Assembly (NCBI RefSeq): GCF_900107835.1
Contig: NZ_FNRG01000013.1
Span: 1-64,000, forward strand
Direction: 5' to 3'
From: Oribacterium sp. KHPX15
GTDB taxonomy: Bacteria > Bacillota > Clostridia > Lachnospirales > Lachnospiraceae
DNA length: 64,000 bases
Shown here: positions 7,933-17,143 of the stretch, piece after piece
Layout of the letters: every line of letters begins with the position of its first letter
Numbering within the stretch: the stretch's first letter is position 1
The notes under the pieces: model-generated
What the model saw: the letters and a program-made list of their open reading frames with translations, nothing else
What the model was told of the DNA's origin: nothing
The model's database searches: none
Translations under genes and position numbers: made by a program

Positions 7933-8085
7933 AATGTTCAATGCCTCCATTTAATTCTACTTTTTCTGTTTTCACATTAAGGAATCCTTCTTAATGTGTA
8001 TTGTACCACACAAAAACAAGTCGCTGTGTGACATTTACGATGATTTTTATTGGTGATTCAGGCGTGAAAATAGATACTCACCGAT

Positions 8086-8337
8086 TTATGCTTCACCGTC
8101 TGAAAGTTCATCGTGAAGGTCATCCACGAAACGCCCGTCATCACTGTAGCCGGGCAGATGACCTATGGACTGGTGTTTAACAGTTCTGTATTCGTCATTG
8201 GTATGCCAGTAAGGACAATGCCTATTCCTGCTGCCCCAGATGCGAGCTATATCATCCTCGTCCATATCCACGTCACAGACCCACTCATCATATTCATCAT
8301 CATAAGTGTAATTTGAACACATCTCACATTCTGACAT
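8086..8337 (-). CDS. Small cysteine-rich protein, DUF6472-like
   Basis: This 83-residue acidic protein has CEMCSNYTYDDEYDEWVCDVDMDEDDI, then CPYWHTNDEYRTVKHQS. The spaced cysteines (CxxC, C, C) and the CPY..DEY..V.KQ end resemble a small Lachnospiraceae family I recall as DUF6472, perhaps a zinc ribbon. A tail of about 24 residues extends beyond the usual end of that family. No function is known. ATG 8337 follows TGGAG. It stands alone. Confidence 0.7.
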   Translation of the reverse strand: MSECEMCSNYTYDDEYDEWVCDVDMDEDDIARIWGSRNRHCPYWHTNDEYRTVKHQSIGHLPGYSDDGRFVDDLHDELSDGEA

Positions 8338-8453
8338 AGTTACTCCATTCTGTTTCTTTCAGCCGGTGGCATGAATAGTGCTGAAAAGTATTTTTCACAT
8401 TATATATAACAGTTCAGTCGGTGGATAACTCGGCGGCACCTTCAGTCACTTTA

Positions 8454-9167
8454 TTATTTCTTCTTTTTCTTTCCGCTTGTGACACCCGCTCTGGTGGCCT
8501 CAAGGATATCCTTTTTTCCGCAGCTCGGGCAAAGCTCCCTCGCGATGCAATTCCCGCAATCGGGGGATGCGGACTTACAGTAGTTTCTTCCGAGAGAGAT
8601 GATGTGGGTGTTCCACCTTATCCAGTACTCCTCCGGAACGATTGCATTAAGCTGGTACTCCGTCTGCTCAGGATCCTTTGAATCCGCAAATCCCAGTCTG
8701 TTGGAAACTCTCTTCACATGAGTATCCACAACGATGGCGGGCTTGTTGTAAATGTGCCCGAGAATGAGATTCCCGGTTTTTCTGCCGACTCCCGGAAGGG
8801 TAGTGAGGTCTTCAATGTTATCCGGCACCGCTCCTCCGAAACGGCTCAGGAGTTCTCCCGCACAGGCCTTTATATTCTTTGCCTTGTTCTTGTAGAATCC
8901 CGTGGACTTTACATCCTGCTCCAGCTCCGAAAGGTCTGCTGCCGCAAATGCTTCCAGGTCCCGGTACTTCTTAAAAAGCTGCTCCGTCACCATATTGACT
9001 CTTTCATCGGTGCATTGGGCGCTGAGGATCGTGGCAAACAAAAGCTGCCAGGCATTATCACTCTTCAGAAATGCCGGCGGGTCGGAACCATAGGCGCTGT
9101 CCAGAATCTCCATCAGCTTCCGGACTCTCAAAACCCTCTCTTCGCTTTTTTCTCCCTTAACGAACAT
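8454..9167 (-). CDS. nth: Endonuclease III (DNA glycosylase/AP lyase)
   Basis: This base-excision-repair glycosylase removes oxidised pyrimidines and nicks the abasic site. The 237-residue protein has the helix-hairpin-helix LPGVGRKTGNLIL with the catalytic lysine, the catalytic aspartate in VVDTHVKRVSNRLG, and a 4Fe-4S loop CKSASPDCGNCIARELC with C-x6-C-x2-C-x5-C spacing. Both catalytic residues and all four cysteines are present. A lysine-rich tail follows. ATG 9167 is preceded by TGAGGT. Confidence 0.95.
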   Translation of the reverse strand: MFVKGEKSEERVLRVRKLMEILDSAYGSDPPAFLKSDNAWQLLFATILSAQCTDERVNMVTEQLFKKYRDLEAFAAADLSELEQDVKSTGFYKNKAKNIKACAGELLSRFGGAVPDNIEDLTTLPGVGRKTGNLILGHIYNKPAIVVDTHVKRVSNRLGFADSKDPEQTEYQLNAIVPEEYWIRWNTHIISLGRNYCKSASPDCGNCIARELCPSCGKKDILEATRAGVTSGKKKKK

Positions 9168-9245
9168 ATTACCTCACTTAGCTCTAGACCACAGAATTGC
9201 ATTAACTAATCGCATTCTTTCAGATTCTTCTGAACCGGCGCAAAA

Positions 9246-9746
9246 TCACAGATCCAATGTCACCTTTCTTCCGGTTGGCTGATACTGATAATATCTCACT
9301 CCTGCTGCATCAAGCATTCTCTTGCTTGCTCTTGTGGCATCAGTATCCGCATATTTGTCTGAATAGTAGATGAGAGTCCTGATGCCGGCCTGGATAAGAG
9401 CCTTTGCACACTCATTGCAGGGGAATAATGTAACATACATTTTTGTCCCCTCCAGTGAACCTCCACGGTAGTTGAGAATAGCATTGAGCTCCGCATGAGT
9501 TGAGTAAAAATATTTTGCATTGTAAGGATCATCCACCGCATGGATCTTGGTCCAGGGAAAATCATCATCTGAGCATCCCTTTGGAAAACCGTTGTAACCC
9601 ATGGAAAGGATCTTGTTGTCCTGACTTACTATGCAGGCTCCAACCTGAGTGTTGGGGTCCTTCGAACGGCGGGCAGACATCTCTGCCACTCCCATAAAAT
9701 ATTCGTCCCAGGTGATGTAGTCTCTTCTCTTGCCGCTGTCTTCCAT
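9246..9746 (-). CDS. Deoxycytidylate (dCMP) deaminase
   Basis: This cytosolic zinc enzyme deaminates dCMP to dUMP for dTTP synthesis; in competent Bacilli the homologue is ComEB. Zinc ligands and proton shuttle are visible in STHAELNAIL (H-A-E) and LFPCNECAKALIQAGI (P-C-x-x-C). The start region WDEYFMGVAEMSARRSKDPNTQVGACIV is typical. The open frame runs 21 codons farther upstream, but AGGAG lies 10 bases before the ATG at 9746, giving the normal length of 166 residues. Confidence 0.92.
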   Translation of the reverse strand: MEDSGKRRDYITWDEYFMGVAEMSARRSKDPNTQVGACIVSQDNKILSMGYNGFPKGCSDDDFPWTKIHAVDDPYNAKYFYSTHAELNAILNYRGGSLEGTKMYVTLFPCNECAKALIQAGIRTLIYYSDKYADTDATRASKRMLDAAGVRYYQYQPTGRKVTLDL

Positions 9747-9792
9747 CTCTTTATTTCTCCTCTCAACTCGAATTCTCAAACCATCTTCTATT

Positions 9793-9836
9793 AGCCTGAT
9801 CCGATTCAACCATTCACCGGCCGAATCGATCAGGCT
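9793..9836. other. Intergenic hairpin, tsaC 3' side
   Basis: AGCCTGAT (9793-9800) and ATCAGGCT (9829-9836) enclose a second pair, GATTC and GAATC. It sits between the tsaC stop and the dCMP deaminase ribosome site. It lacks a U-tract, so it may be a processing or stability hairpin in a shared transcript. Confidence 0.5.
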
Positions 9837-9858
9837 CCGTAGACTTCATGTAAAAAGT

Positions 9859-10974
9859 TCAGATTCCTTCATCCGCCAGTATCTCAGTCATCCCCGCCGC
9901 CTTCCGCATGCGGTTCATAAGTGCAAAGCCAACGCCTCTGTCGCTGTAGCTTTCCGCGTAGATCCGTTCTGCCTTATCATCGTCGAACTCTCTCAGCACT
10001 CTGAAAAGCTCATGAGTCATGGACAAAGGCTCGCTCCGGTGCCCCAGCACCTTGATATCAGCTTTCTTCCCGGAAACCTTCTCGTAGTATGCCAATGTCT
10101 CCTCGCAGCATATTATCCCGACCTTAAGTCCTGCTTCCACGTCCTTTTTCACAAGCTCATTGATGTAATCCGATACCTGCCTGTCAGCGAGAGCTCTCTC
10201 TTCCTCGCTTACCTCATAGTCCTTTTCTTTCAAAAGACCTGTGGTCACAAGCACCATCTTTGCATTGGGAGCATAATGTCTGTACTTCATGCCCGGAGCC
10301 TTTGGGTGTATACCCTCCTGCACTCCGCCTGCCACAATTGCGGGATCCACCTCAACGGTCTTACCGAGAACTTCTGAAAGATCCTCCACAGTAATTGCCC
10401 CCGGTCTCAGAAGTGTGGGAACCTCTCCCGTGAGATCCACTATAGTTGACTCAACTCCGATACCCACCGGCCCGTCGTCAAGGATCATATCGATGCGCCC
10501 GTTCAGATCGTGGAGAACGTGCTCCGCTTCAGTGGGACTTGGCTTTCCGGAAGTATTGGCACTGGGCCCCGCAATGGGAAGCCCCGAAGCCTTTATAAAG
10601 GAAAGGGTCAGCTTGTTTTCGGGACACCTGATAGCCACGGTGTTAAGCCCACCGGTTGTCTCCATTGGCACGATGTCCGCCTTCGGCATGATGATGGTGA
10701 GGGGTCCCGGCCAGAAGCTGTCCATAAGCTTCTTTGCATCCTCCGGAAATGCCGACACCAGCGGCTCCACCTCTTCTATACATGACACATGTACGATGAG
10801 AGGGTTGTCCGAAGGCCGCCCCTTCGCCTCATATATCTTCCGGCTTGCCTCAGGATCCAGAGCATTACCCCCGAGTCCATATACGGTTTCCGTCGGAAAT
10901 GCCACCAGCCCGCCCCGTTTTATAATGTCCGCGGCCTGCTGAACACCCTCCATTCCTTTGACTATTGTTTCCAT
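9859..10974 (-). CDS. tsaC: L-threonylcarbamoyladenylate synthase (Sua5/YwlC type)
   Basis: This enzyme makes threonylcarbamoyl-AMP from threonine, bicarbonate and ATP, the first step of the t6A37 modification of ANN-decoding tRNAs. The 371 residues include an N-terminal YrdC domain (GGLVAFPTETVYGLG, KGRPSDNPLIVH, WPGPLTII, RCPENKL, PIAGPSANTSGKPSPT) and a C-terminal Sua5 domain (PGMKYRHYAP onward), the two-domain form. ATG 10974 follows GAGGAAAAC. The gene lies 9 bases after the GH18 gene stop, so the two are probably co-transcribed. Confidence 0.94.
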   Translation of the reverse strand: METIVKGMEGVQQAADIIKRGGLVAFPTETVYGLGGNALDPEASRKIYEAKGRPSDNPLIVHVSCIEEVEPLVSAFPEDAKKLMDSFWPGPLTIIMPKADIVPMETTGGLNTVAIRCPENKLTLSFIKASGLPIAGPSANTSGKPSPTEAEHVLHDLNGRIDMILDDGPVGIGVESTIVDLTGEVPTLLRPGAITVEDLSEVLGKTVEVDPAIVAGGVQEGIHPKAPGMKYRHYAPNAKMVLVTTGLLKEKDYEVSEEERALADRQVSDYINELVKKDVEAGLKVGIICCEETLAYYEKVSGKKADIKVLGHRSEPLSMTHELFRVLREFDDDKAERIYAESYSDRGVGFALMNRMRKAAGMTEILADEGI

Positions 10975-10983
10975 TGTTTTCCT

Positions 10984-12738
10984 CTATTGATTTATATTCA
11001 CAATCTCCCAAATCTCGTTCGGCTCCTGGCCAAGCTTCCAGGCACCGACGCCTCCGCAGCCGGCTTCCTTGATGGCATCGATCTTCAGCTGCATTGACTG
11101 CCGATCCTCAAGCCATACCTTCTTGGTGATACCGTCCTCAACCACTTCGCCGTAATTCTGGCCGATGTCATCGCCTATCCAGCTAAGCTGTACGCCATGG
11201 TTCTGAACCCAGTCGAGAGCATCCGACATTCCGAGAGCATCGGAACTTGTCTCGCCTGCTTCATTGGTCATCCATATTCTCGTATAGAACGGAACAGCAA
11301 TGATCACTCTGTCAGCCGGAACCATCTTTGTAGTCTCGGAAATACCATGATTAAGGTAGCCTATGGAGGAAACACTTCCCTCCTCGCTTCCGGCATAGTG
11401 CTCATCATAGCACATGATGAGCACGTAATCGATATGTTTTCCCAGCTCCTCAAGGTCATAGTAGCTGTTGTAATTGTAAGGAACATAACAGTCGGCAGAG
11501 AGAATTATTCCGGTCTTCCTGCATTCAACCGCAAGCTCCCTCATGAACTGAACATAGTCTCTGCCCAGCCTCTCCGGTATAAGCTCGAAGTCAATGTTTA
11601 GTCCGTCAATGCCTCCGGCCACCGCAGCATCCACAAGGTTTGAGATAAGCTTTTCCCTGATCTCTGTGCTCTTTAAGAATACTGATTCATCGATGTCGCC
11701 GCCGTCGAAGTTATTGACTGTAGCCCAGACCTGGTAGCCTCTTGCGTGAGCATTATCAACATAATCCTGGGTCCAGTAGTTGTCGAAGTCACCTTCGTCG
11801 GAGGTAAGAATAAACCAGGTGGGGGCAATGACATTCATTCCTGTGACGCCCTTCACCATGTCGTCGATGTAAGCATTGGCCGCAGTGGAAGTTATCTGGT
11901 GGAAACCAAGCACCACCTTTGAGCCATCATTTCTTGTGATATGAGTGTACACCGGAGCCTTAAACTCAGATTCCGGTGTTACCTCGGTTTTGTCGGAAAG
12001 ATGATTGTTCCTGAGCCACCCGATGTAGCCATCTCTTGTCTGAACCTTGCTCCAGTTCTCCATAGCTTCAAGGAGCTTAACCTCATCCCCGGACTTAAGC
12101 GTCGTCAGCACCTCGGACTTGATTCCACCGAGAAGTCTCACGGATTCTTTGCCCTTGACCTTACAGGATTCGTATGGGTTCCAGTCATTGAAGATGAAGG
12201 CTCTCTTCACCTCGTCATCCAGGTGAGCGCTGTAGCGGATATTCGTATATTTCTGAACAAATTTAATGTTCAGGTACAGATCTTCTGTGGTATCTCCTAT
12301 ACGGACAAAGGCCGTCGAGCCGTCCTCCAGGGTATCCCCGAGACCGTATTTCTCAGTCCTGTCGGGTAATGTATAAAAGATTTCATTAACATCCTTTGCC
12401 CAGTAGAAGCCTCTGTTAAGCTCAGACATAACCCACTCATAGGGCAGGAAAAGTCCGCCGTTAATGGCTCTGGCCGTCACGGGCTTGTCTTCTTCATTAA
12501 ACAGCTGCTCTTCGTTCAGGAACAATGCCACGTCATCGCCGCTGACATGGAAGTACGCTGCCTTATCCGCAAGAACCTTTGTGGGCGCAAACTTTTTCTC
12601 GTAAAAATAGTAGCCCACCAGTCCGAAGGCCAGAAGAATCAGTATAAACACAACCACAAAGGAAGTGCCTTTTTTCCCTCCCGCTTTTTTCTTTCTGGTC
12701 TCACGACGCTGCTTTAAACTTTTCAATTCTTTTGCCAA
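10984..12738 (-). CDS. Membrane-anchored GH18 family glycoside hydrolase with SH3-like domain
   Basis: This 584-residue protein has a basic start, a membrane helix near residues 27-46 and an extracytoplasmic region. That region contains an SH3b-like segment (SEVLTTLKSGDEVKLLEAMENWSKVQTRDGYIGWL) and a C-terminal GH18 barrel with the signature DGLNIDFE, which keeps the catalytic Glu. It resembles SleL/YaaH-type cell-wall glucosaminidases more than secreted chitinases, so peptidoglycan or cortex is the likely substrate (inference). The open frame extends upstream, but GGGAG lies 9 bases before a TTG at 12738, the probable start. Confidence 0.82.
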   Translation of the reverse strand: MAKELKSLKQRRETRKKKAGGKKGTSFVVVFILILLAFGLVGYYFYEKKFAPTKVLADKAAYFHVSGDDVALFLNEEQLFNEEDKPVTARAINGGLFLPYEWVMSELNRGFYWAKDVNEIFYTLPDRTEKYGLGDTLEDGSTAFVRIGDTTEDLYLNIKFVQKYTNIRYSAHLDDEVKRAFIFNDWNPYESCKVKGKESVRLLGGIKSEVLTTLKSGDEVKLLEAMENWSKVQTRDGYIGWLRNNHLSDKTEVTPESEFKAPVYTHITRNDGSKVVLGFHQITSTAANAYIDDMVKGVTGMNVIAPTWFILTSDEGDFDNYWTQDYVDNAHARGYQVWATVNNFDGGDIDESVFLKSTEIREKLISNLVDAAVAGGIDGLNIDFELIPERLGRDYVQFMRELAVECRKTGIILSADCYVPYNYNSYYDLEELGKHIDYVLIMCYDEHYAGSEEGSVSSIGYLNHGISETTKMVPADRVIIAVPFYTRIWMTNEAGETSSDALGMSDALDWVQNHGVQLSWIGDDIGQNYGEVVEDGITKKVWLEDRQSMQLKIDAIKEAGCGGVGAWKLGQEPNEIWEIVNINQ

Positions 12739-12828
12739 AATGATGTTCTCCCTGATCAATCTTTCACATAGACATCCGCCTATATGATTGCCCAAAGTAA
12801 ATATACTCGTCTATAATTACGTTTCTTG

Positions 12829-12881
12829 TTCTAAATTCAGATGTGCATTAAACGTATTTGTTACCTGTTCTGAATTTAGAA
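12829..12881. other. Hairpin after prfA
   Basis: The 13-bp perfect inverted repeat TTCTAAATTCAGA (12829-12841) and TCTGAATTTAGAA (12869-12881) lies between the prfA stop and the GH18 start. There is no U-tract, so its role as a terminator is uncertain. Confidence 0.5.
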
Positions 12882-12897
12882 TGCTCATTCATCGGAT

Positions 12898-13983
12898 TTA
12901 AATCACTTCATTGTTCAGTTCCTGAAGCTTCGCTGCCTGGTCCGCGGAAATGATTGGATCCAGAAGCTCATCCAGGTCACCGTTAAGCACCTTATCAATT
13001 GAATAGAGTGTGAGACCTATACGATGGTCTGTAACTCTTCCCTGCGGGAAATTGTAGGTTCTGATCTTCTCGGAACGGTCTCCGGTACCAACCTGTGAAC
13101 GCTTTGCCTGAGCCGCTTCGCTCTGCTTTTTATTATACTCTATTTCATATAATCTGGCTCTCAGAAGGCGCATTGCCTTTTCACGGTTCTGAACCTGTGA
13201 ACGCTCCTCCTGACACTCTGCCACCATACCTGTAGGCTCGTGAATGAGACGTACTGCGGATGAGGTTTTGTTGATGTGCTGTCCGCCGGCACCGGAGGAT
13301 CTGAATACCTCCATCCTTACGTCAGCCGGATTGATCTCTACATCCACGTCCTCTGCCTCAGGCATAACCGAAACTGTGGCGGTGGAGGTGTGGATACGTC
13401 CGCCTGACTCGGTCACGGGAACACGCTGCACTCTGTGAACCCCGGCCTCATACTTAAGTCTTGAGTAAGCACCCTTTCCGGTGACAATAAATACAACTTC
13501 CTTCATGCCCCCGATGCCGGTTTCATTGGCAGAAACAAGCTCAGTGCGGTAGCCTCTCCGCTCCGAGTAGTTAAGGTACATGCGGTAAAGCTCGTAGGCA
13601 AAAAGAGCAGCCTCGTCTCCGCCGGCACCGCCTCTTATCTCGATAATGATATTCTTGTCATCATTTTCATCCTTCGGAAGGAGCAGGATCTGAAGCTCTT
13701 TTATAAGCTCCGGCTGGTCTGCCTTCGCCTGGGCAAGCTCCTCCTTCGCCATGTCCAGAAGATCCGGATCCTTCTCTGAGGAAAGAATCTCCAGAGCATC
13801 CTTCTCCGACTGAACTGCATCGCAGTACTTGTGGTAGGTGTTTACCAATGTCTCAAGATCGGAGCTCTCCTTCATGAGCTTAAGGTATTTTTCTGTGTCA
13901 TTTACTATATCAGGCTCTGTCATAAAGCGCTGAATCTCTTCATAATGTCTCGATATGGACTCGAGACGGTCAAACATATCCAT
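12898..13983 (-). CDS. prfA: Peptide chain release factor 1
   Basis: This factor recognises UAA and UAG stop codons and triggers release of the finished peptide. The 361-residue protein has the peptidyl-hydrolysis GGQ loop ([20 protein letters not shown]), domain 3 continuing with [13 protein letters not shown], and the C-terminal [13 protein letters not shown]. It is the last gene of the rho - rpmE - DUF1385 - prmC - prfA block; PrmC methylates the GGQ glutamine of this protein. ATG 13983 has GAGG 7 bases upstream. Confidence 0.97.
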   Translation of the reverse strand: MDMFDRLESISRHYEEIQRFMTEPDIVNDTEKYLKLMKESSDLETLVNTYHKYCDAVQSEKDALEILSSEKDPDLLDMAKEELAQAKADQPELIKELQILLLPKDENDDKNIIIEIRGGAGGDEAALFAYELYRMYLNYSERRGYRTELVSANETGIGGMKEVVFIVTGKGAYSRLKYEAGVHRVQRVPVTESGGRIHTSTATVSVMPEAEDVDVEINPADVRMEVFRSSGAGGQHINKTSSAVRLIHEPTGMVAECQEERSQVQNREKAMRLLRARLYEIEYNKKQSEAAQAKRSQVGTGDRSEKIRTYNFPQGRVTDHRIGLTLYSIDKVLNGDLDELLDPIISADQAAKLQELNNEVI

Positions 13984-14104
13984 AATTTTTCCTCTTCTAT
14001 TTCTAAACTGCTGCCGGGATTTTTAATCCTCATATATTCATCACCGCTGTAAAACTGCTTTGTTCAGCTGTTAATCTGAGTTTCCGGGGATAATCTCCGG
14101 ATTT

Positions 14105-15076
14105 TCAGAGGTGACCTGTCACCACTCTGTCGTTTCCGCCGTAATCCTTTATGACCATGACATCCCGAAATCCGGCCGTTTTCAAAAGCTCTGCTACAAC
14201 TTCTCCCTGGTCATAGCCAATCTCAAATGCCACATGTCCGCCCGGATTCAGATACTTCGGTGATTCCTCTGCCAGTATCCGGTAAAACCTGAGTCCGTCC
14301 TCTGTTCCGTCCAATGCTATCCTCGGCTCATATTCCCTGACCTCAGGCTCCAGAGTATCCACCACCTTTGAGGGGATGTAGGGAGGATTTGAGACGATCA
14401 AATCAAATCTGCCCTCTACCTCACTGAACATATCCGACCTGTACAGCTTGAACCGGCATTTTTCATCCTCTGTCAGAAGGCTTTCTTTGTTATATGTTGC
14501 GATTTTTAATGCTTCTTCCGAGATATCCACAGCCTCGACCCTGCTGAAATGCCCCGTTTTACATAGGGTTATGGCAATGCATCCCGTTCCGGTGCATAGA
14601 TCCAGCAGCGCAGCGTCCTCTTTTTCCACAATCTGCTTCCCGGTTGTCAACCTGTCTACAAGATCTTTTCTCTCCCGGAGTTCAGCCGGGAGGTTGTCAT
14701 ATAATAGGCTTCCAAGCACCGTGTCGATCAGGGTTTCCGTATCGGCTCTCGGACAGAGCACATCCTTCGTGACCTTGAATTCAAAACCATAAAACCACGC
14801 TGATCCCAATATCTGCTGCAGTGGCTCCCTTCCTTCTCTTCTCGATAGATTCTCTTCGAAGGTCTCTGCCGCCTTTTTCAGTGCCCCCTCATCCTTAAAA
14901 TACCGGGGGATAAGATCTGAAGGTTTATCCTCTGAGACAGAAAGATAATGTGATCCTTCAAGCTTAAAGGCATCCATAACAAGAGCCCGCGCATCAAAAC
15001 GCGGGTCCGGAACATTTGCAGCCTTAAGTCTCTTTTCTGCCTCTGACAATATTTCTTTGAAAGTTTTATCAATCAT
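14105..15076 (-). CDS. prmC: Release factor glutamine N5-methyltransferase
   Basis: This SAM enzyme methylates the glutamine of the GGQ motif of release factors. The 323-residue protein has an N-terminal helical domain, the methyltransferase motif LLDLCTGTGCIAITL and the substrate-binding NPPYIPS. An insert near residues 130-165 (PAELRERKDLVDRLTTGKQ) makes it longer than the usual 280-290. It lies 121 bases before prfA and 48 bases after the DUF1385 gene, consistent with one transcript. Confidence 0.95.
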   Translation of the reverse strand: MIDKTFKEILSEAEKRLKAANVPDPRFDARALVMDAFKLEGSHYLSVSEDKPSDLIPRYFKDEGALKKAAETFEENLSRREGREPLQQILGSAWFYGFEFKVTKDVLCPRADTETLIDTVLGSLLYDNLPAELRERKDLVDRLTTGKQIVEKEDAALLDLCTGTGCIAITLCKTGHFSRVEAVDISEEALKIATYNKESLLTEDEKCRFKLYRSDMFSEVEGRFDLIVSNPPYIPSKVVDTLEPEVREYEPRIALDGTEDGLRFYRILAEESPKYLNPGGHVAFEIGYDQGEVVAELLKTAGFRDVMVIKDYGGNDRVVTGHL

Positions 15077-15124
15077 ATTTTTTCTTCCTTATAACCTTGT
15101 ATCCAACAGTTACAGGAAGAATTG

Positions 15125-16342
15125 CTAATTTTCAGTGCCGGTAGCCGGAAGAGGCTCTGAGATCATCATGTCGTCTGTATTTGCATTAACATTATCCGGC
15201 TCATCCGCCTTGATTTCCCTTGCGCTCGTCACATTGTCATCTGAATTTACAGCATTCTCTGCATTATCCTCGGAAAATTCCGGTTCGAGGGTATCATTTG
15301 CAGAATCAGCCGTTTTATTTTCCGGGAATTCCAGTCCGAAGGTTTTCTTCTCGAATTCACGCCAGTCAAAAACCTTTTCAACTGCCGCTATGGCAACCTC
15401 GATCTCGCTGTTGTCCGGCTCGAAAGTAGTGAGTCCCTGCATCCACATGCCCGGAATGAAAAGTATCCGGGTCAAAGCATTATCATGAGTTCCCACTATG
15501 CGAAGTACCTCATAGCTGATGCCGGCGATCACCGGGATAAGCACCAGGCGGCTCGCAAGCTTTAACATGATATTGTCAAATCTTATGACCATGAAAAGCA
15601 TGATGGAAATGAGCATTACATAAACAATGAAGCTGGTGCCGCATCTTTTATGCTCCTTGCTGGAGGCAGCAACATTTTCCACCGTCAGCGGAAGTCCGTG
15701 CTCCACACAGTTGATACACTTGTGCTCTGCTCCGTGATACTGGAAAGTTCTTCTGATATCCGGCATTCTGGAGACAAGCTTAATGTATATGACGAACAAT
15801 ATTACTCTGATGATGCCTTCCACAAGCCCGAGAAGTGCTTCGCTTGGAAGCATTGGCTTTAAAAAGCTCGCTATAAAAGCAGGAAAAACAACGAAGAGAC
15901 CTATGGCAACTACAAAAGAAAAAAACATAACTATTCCGGAAAGTACCGGTTCCAGTTTCTCTCCAAATGTGTCATCCAGCCACTTCTCAAATTTGCTTGG
16001 TTCCTGATCTGCATCCTCAGGATCATCCTCTATAAATGTTGCGCTGTAGTTCAGGCACTTGGACCCCAGCACCATCGAGTCAATAAATGAAAAGATTCCT
16101 CTTATAAAAGGCGCTTTGCAGATAGCAAACCTGTCAGTCATGGAGATATAAGTATCTTCCATAACCTCGATGCTTCCATCCGGCTTACGAACCCCCACCG
16201 AGTATCTCTTTCCGTTTCTCATCATCATGCCCTCGAGAACAGCCTGACCGCCTATTCCACTGTAAACCTGTCCCCGGGCTTTAGCCACAGCCTCGCAAGG
16301 TGTAGCTTCTGCAGTTTCTGTATGTGTAGAAAAAAATGTCAT
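15125..16342 (-). CDS. DUF1385 (YqhQ-like) membrane protein
   Basis: This 405-residue protein starts with GGQAVLEGMMMRNGKRYSVGVRKPDG, the typical DUF1385 entry, followed by several membrane helices (FFSFVVAIGLFVVFPAFI, IRVILFVIYIKL, FIVYVMLISIMLFMVI). The conserved YHGAEHKCINCVEHG carries His/Cys residues. The C-terminal tail of about 75 residues is acidic and probably disordered. The family nearly always sits between rpmE and prmC in Clostridia. Its biochemical role is unknown; a part in envelope or release-factor biology is only suggested by context. Confidence 0.9.
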   Translation of the reverse strand: MTFFSTHTETAEATPCEAVAKARGQVYSGIGGQAVLEGMMMRNGKRYSVGVRKPDGSIEVMEDTYISMTDRFAICKAPFIRGIFSFIDSMVLGSKCLNYSATFIEDDPEDADQEPSKFEKWLDDTFGEKLEPVLSGIVMFFSFVVAIGLFVVFPAFIASFLKPMLPSEALLGLVEGIIRVILFVIYIKLVSRMPDIRRTFQYHGAEHKCINCVEHGLPLTVENVAASSKEHKRCGTSFIVYVMLISIMLFMVIRFDNIMLKLASRLVLIPVIAGISYEVLRIVGTHDNALTRILFIPGMWMQGLTTFEPDNSEIEVAIAAVEKVFDWREFEKKTFGLEFPENKTADSANDTLEPEFSEDNAENAVNSDDNVTSAREIKADEPDNVNANTDDMMISEPLPATGTEN

Positions 16343-16402
16343 AATAGTAACCTTTATAAAAATATGTTTATCATTAAGTGTATACGAAGTGAGCTATTTA
16401 TT

Positions 16403-16440
16403 CAAGAAAAGAGGACGCATGCCGTAGCAAGCGTCCTCTT
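16403..16440 (-). terminator. Intrinsic terminator after rpmE
   Basis: The perfect 10-bp stem AAGAGGACGC / GCGTCCTCTT with TTTTCTT on the minus strand lies between the rpmE stop and the DUF1385 start. It probably separates abundant L31 mRNA from partial read-through into the downstream genes. Confidence 0.85.
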
Positions 16441-16462
16441 GAATCCCGTTTCTGTCGACTTA

Positions 16463-16663
16463 TTAAGAAAGACCGAACTTCTTGTTGAACTTATCGATCT
16501 GACCAGCAGCCATAGCTGACTTCTCCTTGCCTGTATAGAATGAATGGCAAGCAGAGCAAACTTCTACGTGGATCTCAGGCTTTGTTGAACCTGTTACGAA
16601 TGTGTTACCGCAGTTGCAGGTAACTGTAGCCTGATAATACTTAGGATGAATTCCTTCTCTCAT
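16463..16663 (-). CDS. rpmE: 50S ribosomal protein L31, zinc-binding form
   Basis: This 66-residue ribosomal protein has the start [20 protein letters not shown] and [13 protein letters not shown]. The CNC and CSAC pairs give the four-cysteine zinc ribbon of the C+ form, as opposed to the zinc-independent paralogue. ATG 16663 follows AGAGGTAC. It follows rho, as in many Firmicutes. Confidence 0.97.
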   Translation of the reverse strand: MREGIHPKYYQATVTCNCGNTFVTGSTKPEIHVEVCSACHSFYTGKEKSAMAAGQIDKFNKKFGLS

Positions 16664-16991
16664 TTTGTACCTCTTTCTACATGGTTTCCAACCATATAAA
16701 TTCGCACATGATGCAGAATCATATGCTTAGTTAATTGTAAAGCCTTACCAAGATAACACAAATCATTTTCCTTTGCAAGCGCTTTTCAAAAATCTAAAAT
16801 CTACATTTTTAATATGGTCGAAATTCAGACCATATGATAATACTGCCTTTTATGTTACAATCCCATCCAGTGCTTGCCAATGCGGTAGGCGGTTAGCCCT
16901 TTCAATTTAGAAGGGCATTTTGTAAGTCCCTTCAGAAAGGATAAAGTGGGAATCCTCACGGATTCCTTTGAACCGCTCAAAGCCGCGCGGC

Positions 16992-17012
16992 TCCTTCGAT
17001 TAAAAATCGAAG
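16992..17012 (+). promoter_or_regulatory. Hairpin sequestering the toxin ribosome site
   Basis: CCTTCGAT-TAAAA-ATCGAAGG forms an 8-bp perfect hairpin. Its 3' arm contains the GAAGG lying about 11 bases before the toxin ATG. Folding would block translation until the RNA is processed, a common device in type I toxin mRNAs. Confidence 0.6.
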
Positions 17013-17023
17013 GCCGTGGCTCC

Positions 17024-17107
17024 ATGGTCAGTTATTCTGATTTATTCCAATTTGGGATTCTGATAGTTGCTATCATTGGTCTTGTATATAAGATTGCAAA
17101 AAAATAA
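17024..17107 (+). CDS. Putative holin-like membrane toxin (27 aa)
   Basis: The frame encodes MVSYSDLFQFGILIVAII and ends YKIAKK. It has a short hydrophilic start, a single membrane helix of about 17 residues and a basic tail. This is the typical build of the small putative holin-like toxins (type I) found in Clostridia and Lactobacillales, which start M(V/I)(S/T)YSDLFQF. It would insert in the cell's own membrane. The stop overlaps the A-tract of the terminator stem. Confidence 0.75.
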   Translation: MVSYSDLFQFGILIVAIIGLVYKIAKK

Positions 17108-17143
17108 CCGCCCACAAGCCTAACAAACTTGAGCGGTTATTTT
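17098..17143. terminator. Bidirectional terminator of the toxin locus
   Basis: AATAACCGC (17103-17111) pairs with GCGGTTATT (17133-17141), with A-tract on one side and T-tract on the other. It can end the toxin mRNA on the plus strand and an antisense RNA on the minus strand. Confidence 0.8.

Noticed and set aside
8361-8430. Recurring CAG(C/T)CGGTGG motif (also near 30284)
   Set aside because: Only a few imperfect occurrences without constant spacing or context; probably chance or remnants of the palindrome family.
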